From Prevotellamassilia timonensis (lineage in GTDB: Bacteria; Bacteroidota; Bacteroidia; Bacteroidales; Bacteroidaceae), in assembly GCF_900106785.1 (NCBI RefSeq), contig NZ_LT629844.1, positions 212,922 through 276,921 on the forward strand: a DNA stretch of 64,000 bases. The letters run 5' to 3'. Both the position numbers and the translations under genes were made by a program. Shown here one piece after another: positions 57,147 to 64,000 of this stretch. The notes beneath the pieces are model-generated. The model was not told the DNA's origin, made no database searches, and saw nothing but the letters and a program-made list of their open reading frames with translations. Numbering within the stretch: the first letter of the stretch is position 1; each line of letters begins with the position of its first letter.

Positions 57147-59075
57147 TTAGTGTTGTATGATTTTGGTAATCTTGCCCTGGCGGTATTGCAGCAAGGCTCC
57201 TTTGTAGTTGTGTGGCATGGTGGGTGAGGTGCGTCCGTCGGTTGAAATGTACAGTGTGCGGCTGTTGGGGGCACATGTTGGTGTGGCAACGGCATCGGCG
57301 CCGGGCATGACAAACTCAAGTCGCTGCATGTCGCCCTGTTGCTCACCTTGCAGTTTGAGGCGGTATTTGTGACCTGGCACAAGGTTGTAAAACCTCACGC
57401 ACAATGTGGTGTCGGTTGTGGGAGGCAGATAAATGCGCCGTGTGAGTTGTGCATCGGTGTGGCTGGTGTTGTCCTTCAGATTAAAGAGTAGTGTTTGTGC
57501 GGCTCTTTCGTCATAAAGTTTGTTGCCCACAGTTTGCTGCACCTCGATGGTCGATCCGTCAACAAACGTAAGGCGCGGTGCCTCGCTGTGCAGCTGGGTG
57601 GTGCCGTGGCTGGTGATGTTGAGCGTGCGCTCGTAAATGATTTGTTCGCCGTCGGGGCTGATGGCAAGTTGCATGTCATGTCCGTTGCGGGGCAGCAGCG
57701 TGTGTATGGTCAGTGTGTCGCGCTGTCCGGCGGCGAGCGTGACGCCCGTAAAAGCCAGCCAGTCGGCTTGTTCAAGCCGTGCCGTGTCGGTTGGGGCATT
57801 CAGCATCAGGGCAAATGGCGTGGTGAGCGTTTGCTGTGTGGTGTTGTGCACCGCCATGTTGATGCGTGTCATGCAGGCGGTTGACGGTTCGTCTGCAAAC
57901 CACACGCTGTCCACCACCACCTCATGGCCCGTGCGGTGCAGTGTGTCGGGAGGCATTACCCCCGTCACCTCGTCGGGGCACATCACCACAGCCTCTTGAT
58001 TGCAAAAGTAGCCGTCGTCGGCAAATGCGTCATGGTCGTGTGTGGGGGCCTTGACAGACAGCACGTCGAGGCGGAAGTAGCCGTCGTAGCTGCCATAGTA
58101 GCCCCAGTTGACGTGGAAAAGCCCGTTGGCGTCAAGTCCGTCGAGTACAAAAGCGTGGCCTTCGAGGTTCATGGCACTGCCCGAGTAGTAAATTGGGCGA
58201 CGCGCAATGAGCTCTTGAGCCAGAAAGTTCCAATATGCAACCGGATTGTACTTGTAACTGTCAAGGTAGTGCACATATTTCAAGCCAAAAGCCTGTTTCA
58301 GCGGGTCGGCCACCTTGGTAGAGTTTGTGCCGCTGGCGTCGATGCCCCAATTCATGTGTGTGGCCACGCCCAAATAATACATCAGACGTGCCACGGCATC
58401 GCGTTCGTCGGTGGTGCCGTTGTTGTTGGCATACTCGTCGCGTATGAGACTGGCGTCGACCACCTCGCCAGGCAATATGTCGGGAATGGTGTAATTGGGC
58501 GTTTGCCAGCCGTGCAAGGTGTCTTGCAGCGTGTAGGTGCGTTTGTAATAGGTCAGAATTTGTTCTAAAGTAATGGCCACACAACCTGGTACGCAGCGTG
58601 CATCGGAGCGCACACCATCGTTGTCGGTATAGTAGGGGCAAGCGTCGTTGTAGGGCGTGTGGTAGCCGTGTTGTGTGCTGAGCAGTGGCGCCACGGGTTG
58701 CCATTGGCAACCATCGAGCGGGTAGGGGCGGTAGGTGTACGTGTCAGTGGGCATTGGAGCACTGTTGAGTAAACGTTTCAGCCCCTGTGGCATAACTCCC
58801 TGCGCGGTATTGCCATAGCCGAGTATGGCAGGTTGCGATGCGTGCTTGCCAATTAGTACAAATTGGTGCTGGCGCTTGTAACACCATGCCATGTTGAGCG
58901 TGTCGCATGTCATCATGGTAGCCTCTTGTGTGCGGGAGTGGCCGGTGTTCAAACTTGCAACATTGTGTTGTGCAAACCAGCTTTGAGCTATGCGGCGCGC
59001 CTCAGTTTCGTTGCGTGTAGTGGCTGTGGCGCATACGCTAAAGATGCCTATGAGGGCAGCAAGCAAGTGTTTCAT
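57147..59075 (-). CDS. Secreted C10-family (streptopain-like) cysteine peptidase
   Basis: A 642-residue protein with a signal peptide (ALIGIFSVCATA). Residues about 20-130 form a pro-region, and the papain-like domain follows with the nucleophile Cys in RCVPGCVAITLEQIL (second Cys, near 163) and His in LEGHAFVLDGL (near 304), then HVNWGYYGSYDGYF, the family's Asn/Trp region. From about 370 on, beta-rich Ig-like domains complete the chain; no clear type IX tail. C10 peptidases include SpeB and interpain A of Prevotella intermedia and are secreted as zymogens. Only 14 bases separate it from the upstream SNF2-partner gene, so they may be cotranscribed. Confidence 0.87.
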   Translation of the reverse strand: MKHLLAALIGIFSVCATATTRNETEARRIAQSWFAQHNVASLNTGHSRTQEATMMTCDTLNMAWCYKRQHQFVLIGKHASQPAILGYGNTAQGVMPQGLKRLLNSAPMPTDTYTYRPYPLDGCQWQPVAPLLSTQHGYHTPYNDACPYYTDNDGVRSDARCVPGCVAITLEQILTYYKRTYTLQDTLHGWQTPNYTIPDILPGEVVDASLIRDEYANNNGTTDERDAVARLMYYLGVATHMNWGIDASGTNSTKVADPLKQAFGLKYVHYLDSYKYNPVAYWNFLAQELIARRPIYYSGSAMNLEGHAFVLDGLDANGLFHVNWGYYGSYDGYFRLDVLSVKAPTHDHDAFADDGYFCNQEAVVMCPDEVTGVMPPDTLHRTGHEVVVDSVWFADEPSTACMTRINMAVHNTTQQTLTTPFALMLNAPTDTARLEQADWLAFTGVTLAAGQRDTLTIHTLLPRNGHDMQLAISPDGEQIIYERTLNITSHGTTQLHSEAPRLTFVDGSTIEVQQTVGNKLYDERAAQTLLFNLKDNTSHTDAQLTRRIYLPPTTDTTLCVRFYNLVPGHKYRLKLQGEQQGDMQRLEFVMPGADAVATPTCAPNSRTLYISTDGRTSPTMPHNYKGALLQYRQGKITKIIQH

Positions 59076-59089
59076 GCCAATGTGGAGAA

Positions 59090-60952
59090 TTAGATGGTGT
59101 AACCATATGTTTTGAGTATGTTGTTCACGTCGTTCAGGTGTGCTTGCTCTATCAGCACCACATAGCCTTCGGCACGCAATATGTATTGTTTGATATTGGG
59201 GTCGTGCATGATTATGTCTTGCAACTCTTTGTCTTTGGCATCGATCGAACGCGTAATGTAGTTTGTCTTCACTTTTTTAAGTGCATTGGTCCGTTCCAGC
59301 ATGGTATTGAAGAAATCTGCCCATATTTGGGGTGGTTCGTTAGCAATGTATTTCTTGAACAAATCGATGTTCTTTTCGATATCGTCCTGAGTATTGCACT
59401 CTTTAAGGAAAACGGAAAAGTCTGTGCGATAGAGCTGGGGCGTGATGGGGGTAGCTATTTTACCGAGTGCGAAATTTCCCTTACTGTTGGGGTTGAGCAC
59501 TTTGATGAGTAACCGGTCGGTGTTCAGCTCAAAGTCCTTACATGTGTTGACTATTGTGGCGGGCAACTGATAGGACTTCGCTTCTCCCAAAACATATTTG
59601 CCTAAGTTGGTAAGGCGCACATAGCGTAAGGCGTCTGTAAGGTAGGACGGGCCATTGCCTGTAGTAGTGGGGTCGTATGCTATTTCGATGATACCCCAGC
59701 TTGCCATGGCTAACAGTACAGATTTTATGCTTTGATAGGTTACACGCGTAATGATTTCGTCATACTTTATCGGCTCGTCGGCATTTTTGTCGCGCAATTC
59801 GAAACCAATATTATAATATGACGTTGGCTCTTGTATTAGTATAGAGACGTAGGTTTTGTGATCGAAAAAGCATCTTGTTTGGTACAACACCTGTTCAATG
59901 CTGACCCACATACTCGATTTCAAAGTCAGAAGGCTGTGCTCGAACGAACGCATGAGCCTGTTTGTATTGCGGTGTGAATAGTCGTAATCCCGATCAATAC
60001 AAGTGATGTGAGGCAAAAACAGCTTGCAAAATTTAGATGTATGGTCGAATACATACTTTACGCATAGCTGTATTAACTGCAGCGGTGAGGCAGAGTTGAT
60101 TACATGGTCGTATGTCCTTTCGCAAGTAAGCAGGTATGTAATAATCAAGTAGTAGCTGCGAAGTGTCTCTTCGTAGTACTTCGTGCTTTTTTCGTTCAGA
60201 TTAAAGTTGTTAATGCGGGCTTTGTCTAAAGCCTTGCGCAGTTTCGCTGTAAAAAAATGTGTTCTGCCCAAAGTTAGCATTCCACTCTCGCGTAAATTGT
60301 TGAGAATGGGGATTTCTTGAAATAGGTCAGCCTCGGCGTTGAACACAGTTAGTTTGTCTGGAAGGACGGCTGTCTGGCAATCCTTCAGCGTGTGGTGTGA
60401 GCACCTGTAGGTTAGTTCCCTTAGCCAATAAGATTTGAATGTCAAATAATAGGTATTGTTATCGCTATAATCAAAACGCTCGCTGCTTGTAATTTTGAAG
60501 ATACCTTCGCCTAAAGTGTTGCATACGCCCACCTGGTGCCATCTGTGTGTGTCTATGACGCATTCTTCTCCCAACAATTCGTTTGCTTCCTTTTCGCTTA
60601 AAAAGATTTTGTCTGCTGCCGCAATCCATATCGCGCGCACATTATCGGGTAAAGTCTCGAGGAAGAGATGAAAGTTGTCTTCGTTGAAAAATAGTGATGC
60701 GAAGTTCAACAATTCGGCCTTAAGGCATTGCTTCTTGGTAGCGCATAGTTTGATGACATCAGGCACGTATTTGTGATTATTCTCGTTAATGGCCACATAG
60801 CGTATGTAGTTAAGGCTGTTGAGCAAATATTTAACAAGATACTTTATTTCCGAAATAGTATGACTGCTGAGAATATCGCGGGACACGATAATGGCCTCTT
60901 GATTGCTAAGGTTTATAATCTTTTCTGTTTTAACCAGTGTCTCGTCTGCCAT
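59090..60952 (-). CDS. Uncharacterised protein paired with SNF2 helicase
   Basis: A 620-residue soluble protein that I do not recognise. It has no signal peptide, is helix-rich, and shows winged-helix-like stretches such as VTYQSIKSVLLAMASWGIIE followed by YVRLTNLGKYVLGEAKSY (about 400-460), as in proteins that read DNA or chromatin. The end, LRAEGYVVLIEQAHLNDVNN, resembles the closing segment of helicase-associated domains of the XPB/Ssl2-like type; this is a weak impression. It lies 14 bases downstream of the SNF2 gene, strongly suggesting a joint complex. Codon and base use match its neighbour. Confidence 0.6.
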   Translation of the reverse strand: MADETLVKTEKIINLSNQEAIIVSRDILSSHTISEIKYLVKYLLNSLNYIRYVAINENNHKYVPDVIKLCATKKQCLKAELLNFASLFFNEDNFHLFLETLPDNVRAIWIAAADKIFLSEKEANELLGEECVIDTHRWHQVGVCNTLGEGIFKITSSERFDYSDNNTYYLTFKSYWLRELTYRCSHHTLKDCQTAVLPDKLTVFNAEADLFQEIPILNNLRESGMLTLGRTHFFTAKLRKALDKARINNFNLNEKSTKYYEETLRSYYLIITYLLTCERTYDHVINSASPLQLIQLCVKYVFDHTSKFCKLFLPHITCIDRDYDYSHRNTNRLMRSFEHSLLTLKSSMWVSIEQVLYQTRCFFDHKTYVSILIQEPTSYYNIGFELRDKNADEPIKYDEIITRVTYQSIKSVLLAMASWGIIEIAYDPTTTGNGPSYLTDALRYVRLTNLGKYVLGEAKSYQLPATIVNTCKDFELNTDRLLIKVLNPNSKGNFALGKIATPITPQLYRTDFSVFLKECNTQDDIEKNIDLFKKYIANEPPQIWADFFNTMLERTNALKKVKTNYITRSIDAKDKELQDIIMHDPNIKQYILRAEGYVVLIEQAHLNDVNNILKTYGYTI

Positions 60953-60966
60953 GATTGAATGGGAGT

Positions 60967-63765
60967 TTAGCCTAAAATGAACTTGATGTCTTCTTCGCTG
61001 AGTTGTTTTGACGATGAGCTGTCGCTGTTGATGAGTGCGCTGAACAACTCAGACTTTTGTTGCTGCAATTGCTGTATCTTTTCTTCGATCGTATCTTGCG
61101 TAATGAGTGAGAAACAAAGCACTTTGGCTTTTTGTCCGAAACGGTGCAGACGATTGATGGCTTGCTCTTCGGCAGCCTTGTTCCACCAAGGTTCGAAAAT
61201 GAACACTGTGTCGGCGGCCGTCAGGTTAAGTCCTACACCCCCTGTCTTGAGTGTCATAAGCATTACCTTGCATTGCTCATTGTTTTGGAAGCGTTCCACC
61301 ACCATTTTACGGTCGCGTGTGGAGCCCGTCATGCAGACGTAGTCAATGCCTTTTGCCTCAAGCGTGTCGCCCAACATGTCGAGACCTGCTATGAAGTTGA
61401 AGAAAACAACAGCCTTGTGTCCGTTGGCCACCGTGTTGAGCAGTGTTTCGGTGAGCATGTCAAGCTTGGGCGATGTAATTTTATCGTTTGATAGCTTTTC
61501 GGGAATAGAGGCTATTTGTCGCAGTTCGTTCAATGCTTGAAATATCACGAACTGAGACTTTTGTATGCCATCTGCTGCAATAGATTGCTCTACTTGGTTT
61601 TTATAGTATACGCGTCGTTGCTCGTAAAGATTGGCTTGTGCATTGTTCATTTCAATGTAAATGGTTTTGTCCGTACGATCGGGCAAGTCTTTCAGCACAT
61701 TACGCTTCAAACGTCGTAGCATGAAAGGGAAAATCTTGCGTTGCAGGCATTGCATGGCTTCCTTGTCACCATTCTTTTGTATGGGGTTGGCATAGTCATG
61801 ATTGAAGTTGTCAAGGGTGCCAAACATAGCTGGATTAAGAAACCGGAACAGGGCATATAACTCACCGAGGTTGTTCTCAATTGGTGTGCCGCTCAAAGCC
61901 AGACGATGGGGGGCTTTAAGCATGAATACAGCCTGCGTGCTTTGTGCCGTAAGGTTCTTGATGTTCTGACTCTCGTCCAGAATGACGTAGTGGAAGTCTT
62001 GAGCACTAAACGTCTTGATGTCGTTGCGCACGATGGCATAGGTTGTGAGAATGAGCTGGTGCTGCATGGCCTCCTTTATGTCCCGGGTGTTGCCATAATA
62101 GGTGTAGGCGCTCAGTTGGGGGGCAAAGCGTGCCAGTTCATTCTGCCAGTTAAAGAGCAGGCTGCGTGGCATCACAAGCAAGGTGGGTTTGCTCTCTTGT
62201 GGATAGATGAGGCTTAGCACAGAGATGGCTTGCAGAGTCTTACCCAACCCCATGTCATCGGCCAGGCAGCCACCCATATTGTTGTCGTAAAGGTATTTTA
62301 TCCACTTCACGCCCTCTATTTGGTAGGGGCGCAAGGTGGCGTTGACGTTGGGCAGCGTCAGCCTTTTGCGCGTAAGCTTGTTAAATCCTTCGTAGAATTT
62401 GCGATGATGTTCAAATACTTTACCCTCGAGCGGTCCGTTGACCAGCTCTTCAAGGTCTTTAAGGTCAAAGAACGACACCTTGATACGGTCTTTGTCGCTC
62501 TTCTTCACTTTCCTGAAGATGCGTTGCAGACGGCGCATATAGCCATCGTCCACAATGGCGCGGTTGCCATCTGAAAGCTGAATGTATTTGCGTTCGGTAT
62601 ATTGCGAAAAGAGTTGTTGTAGTGTAAATTCCTCTTCGTTAAGACGCACCTTTGCGCTACCCTCCAAAAAGTCGATGCCCGACGACAGCTTGATGTTTAG
62701 GCTAGGTGTGACAGCACTTATCTTGTATGTTTTCAGTTTGTCAGCCCCCACCAAATCAAATGTTTTGAGCAACGATGGCAGTGCGTTAAGCAGGAAAGGC
62801 CCGGCTATGTTTTCGGGTATGATAAAAGTGTCGTCGGCAAGGTATACGTTCTTTTTGGCTTGTCGGTCGGGGGCAAAGCGCAGAATTTCAGTACGTAGGT
62901 ATTCGATGGTGTCCTGCATAGGGACGCGTTTGAGCTTTTTCACGTCGATGACGCCGGGCACGGATATTTGTGCCACCATGTTAATGCCGAACTTGTCAAC
63001 AAAACTGTCGGGAAGCACTTTTACAACATCAGCCACGCGCAGGTAAAGTGTTTTGTCGGCATCAATTTCTTCAATGAACAGGGTGGGGACAGAGAGCATT
63101 TCGTGGGCCGATAAGTGTACATCGTAGCCGTCACATGACACTTGTATATTGCTAAAGTACGAATAGAGCACCGACAGATATTGCTCAAGCATACTTTCGT
63201 CAATATTACACTTCAGAATGTCCAAATGCGCATAGTTGTTGCCTACTGAGTGTATGGCATATATTTTATTGCCAATCCAAGCAAAGACGTCCGACAACAT
63301 TTGCAGCTTGTCCACCTTGCTGTCGCCGATATAAAATTCGGGCAGAAATTCTTTGTCTTTCTTGTGCTTGAGTCGTAGTTGCAAATGCTGCTCACCCTCA
63401 TCGGCCACGTTCAATTTATGACCCTCGCTGTCAATGATGTTGGAACAGCGCACAAGTTGATTGCACAAATAGGGGTAATCGTTCAGATTTAGCCCACTTT
63501 CAGCTTCACCCCACACCACATCGTATTCCTTTTGTTGCATCACATTATCAATGCTTTGCAGCAGTTGGGCCGTGATGCTATCGTAGTTTCTAAAGTTTAC
63601 GTCAACCTTGTTGTGGTCTTCGTCTACCACCGAAAGAAACACACCCTCTTTCTTGCACTCAAGCATAAAGTTTATGTGTTTGTTTGGGTCTCTGCTCTTC
63701 TTTTGCATGAACAGGTCCTCGTTTCCAGATTGGAGTACAGAAAGCTTTGATAAGAAGTCGGCCAT
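60967..63765 (-). CDS. SNF2-family DNA-dependent ATPase
   Basis: A 932-residue Swi2/Snf2 translocase. The first 450 residues are a specific N-terminal region, beta-rich, without a SWIM zinc finger. The two RecA-like domains follow: LRPYQIEGVKWIKYLYDNN, Walker A DDMGLGKTLQA (near 509), Walker B LDESQNIKN (near 596), LALSGTPIENNLGELYALF, then MTLKTGGVGLNLT (near 847) and INRLHRFGQ (near 875). Such proteins move along duplex DNA to displace bound proteins; bacterial members act in transcription recycling, repair or defence. It heads a transcript with an unknown partner and perhaps a C10 peptidase, next to endonuclease III. Confidence 0.92.
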   Translation of the reverse strand: MADFLSKLSVLQSGNEDLFMQKKSRDPNKHINFMLECKKEGVFLSVVDEDHNKVDVNFRNYDSITAQLLQSIDNVMQQKEYDVVWGEAESGLNLNDYPYLCNQLVRCSNIIDSEGHKLNVADEGEQHLQLRLKHKKDKEFLPEFYIGDSKVDKLQMLSDVFAWIGNKIYAIHSVGNNYAHLDILKCNIDESMLEQYLSVLYSYFSNIQVSCDGYDVHLSAHEMLSVPTLFIEEIDADKTLYLRVADVVKVLPDSFVDKFGINMVAQISVPGVIDVKKLKRVPMQDTIEYLRTEILRFAPDRQAKKNVYLADDTFIIPENIAGPFLLNALPSLLKTFDLVGADKLKTYKISAVTPSLNIKLSSGIDFLEGSAKVRLNEEEFTLQQLFSQYTERKYIQLSDGNRAIVDDGYMRRLQRIFRKVKKSDKDRIKVSFFDLKDLEELVNGPLEGKVFEHHRKFYEGFNKLTRKRLTLPNVNATLRPYQIEGVKWIKYLYDNNMGGCLADDMGLGKTLQAISVLSLIYPQESKPTLLVMPRSLLFNWQNELARFAPQLSAYTYYGNTRDIKEAMQHQLILTTYAIVRNDIKTFSAQDFHYVILDESQNIKNLTAQSTQAVFMLKAPHRLALSGTPIENNLGELYALFRFLNPAMFGTLDNFNHDYANPIQKNGDKEAMQCLQRKIFPFMLRRLKRNVLKDLPDRTDKTIYIEMNNAQANLYEQRRVYYKNQVEQSIAADGIQKSQFVIFQALNELRQIASIPEKLSNDKITSPKLDMLTETLLNTVANGHKAVVFFNFIAGLDMLGDTLEAKGIDYVCMTGSTRDRKMVVERFQNNEQCKVMLMTLKTGGVGLNLTAADTVFIFEPWWNKAAEEQAINRLHRFGQKAKVLCFSLITQDTIEEKIQQLQQQKSELFSALINSDSSSSKQLSEEDIKFILG

Positions 63766-63853
63766 ATTGCGTGGAGCTATTTAGTTAGTCTGATGAAATA
63801 GATTAGTTGAGTGAAATAGGTCGGTCTGTGCTCTTTTTTGTGTGGGCAGTGCG

Positions 63854-64000
63854 TTACCCCATGCAACTCTTGCACACGTCGCGCAATCCGCATTTGTCAC
63901 ATTTGGGCTTGCGAGCCAAACAAGTGTAACGCCCGTGCAGCAAGAGCCAGTAGTGTGACGAGGCCACCAACTGTTCGGGTATGTGTTTTTTAAGTTCCAC
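63854..64000 (-). CDS. nth: Endonuclease III, C-terminal part (cut by the window edge)
   Basis: The last 48 codons and stop of a DNA glycosylase/AP lyase. The translated end reads HIPEQLVASSHYWLLLHGR, then the iron-sulphur cluster ligands with the exact endonuclease III spacing Cys-6-Cys-2-Cys-5-Cys (YTCLARKPKCDKCGLRDVCK). The frame runs uninterrupted to position 64000. The gap of 88 bases to the SNF2 gene, which lies downstream on the same strand, leaves open whether they share a transcript. Confidence 0.9.
   Translation of the reverse strand: MELKKHIPEQLVASSHYWLLLHGRYTCLARKPKCDKCGLRDVCKSCMG

Noticed and set aside
59090-63765. DISARM or other named SNF2-containing defence system
   Set aside because: No methylase, phospholipase or DUF1998 gene is next to the SNF2 gene, and the neighbours look like housekeeping or secreted proteins.

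Overview
The window looks like a chromosome segment of a Prevotella-like member of the Bacteroidales. The evidence is a starch utilisation (Sus) locus with SusC/SusD-type proteins, type IX secretion sorting tails, a C10 cysteine peptidase, an ISAon1/ISL3-type insertion sequence, an absence of obvious Shine-Dalgarno sequences, and Bacteroidetes-style promoters (TTG or TTTG, about 19-21 bases, then TAnnTTTG). No rRNA, tRNA, CRISPR array or prophage is visible.

Layout. 1-1619 is an apparently intact insertion sequence. Directly behind it (1647-8815) lies a complete histidine operon hisG-D-C-B-H-A-F-IE. 8816-10055 is a cluster of palindromic repeats. On the minus strand come a TPR/retropepsin-like periplasmic protein and a TonB-dependent receptor (10056-14739). 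15050-19676 holds rsfS, ftsH, cdsA and a transglutaminase-like protein. 20161-26296 (minus) holds a trypsin-like lipoprotein, dnaB, a beta-helix lipoprotein and pepD. 26499-27291 holds a small membrane protein and an OmpH/Skp-like lipoprotein. 28179-30262 is an AT-richer pair (DUF1810 and AAA/DUF4143) between hairpins.

30497-47445 is the Sus locus: susR (minus), then susA-type GH13, susB GH97, susC, susD, susE, a short SusE/F-like lipoprotein and a secreted GH13 alpha-amylase with a type IX-like tail. Together these would bind starch at the surface, cut it, import maltooligosaccharides and finish hydrolysis in the periplasm. dnaK (minus) follows, then a type IX cargo-like protein, a candidate small RNA, an M20 dipeptidase plus GH123-like pair, a small membrane protein, a DUF1934 protein, a C10 peptidase, and a SNF2 helicase with an unrecognised partner. 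The last 147 bases are the C-terminus of endonuclease III.

The most unusual content is non-coding. Several families of structured repeats recur in the gaps: (1) three elements whose flanking hairpin stems differ in sequence between copies yet stay paired; (2) a GGGGGCGACGCG-type palindrome in four versions, one with a different palindrome in its core; (3) 73-bp tandem modules that carry promoter -7 motifs ahead of rsfS and the M20 dipeptidase; (4) GTTAAC/GTTGAC arrays with 10-bp spacing; and (5) a 38-41 base sequence in inverted orientation just behind the two outermost genes of the Sus locus.
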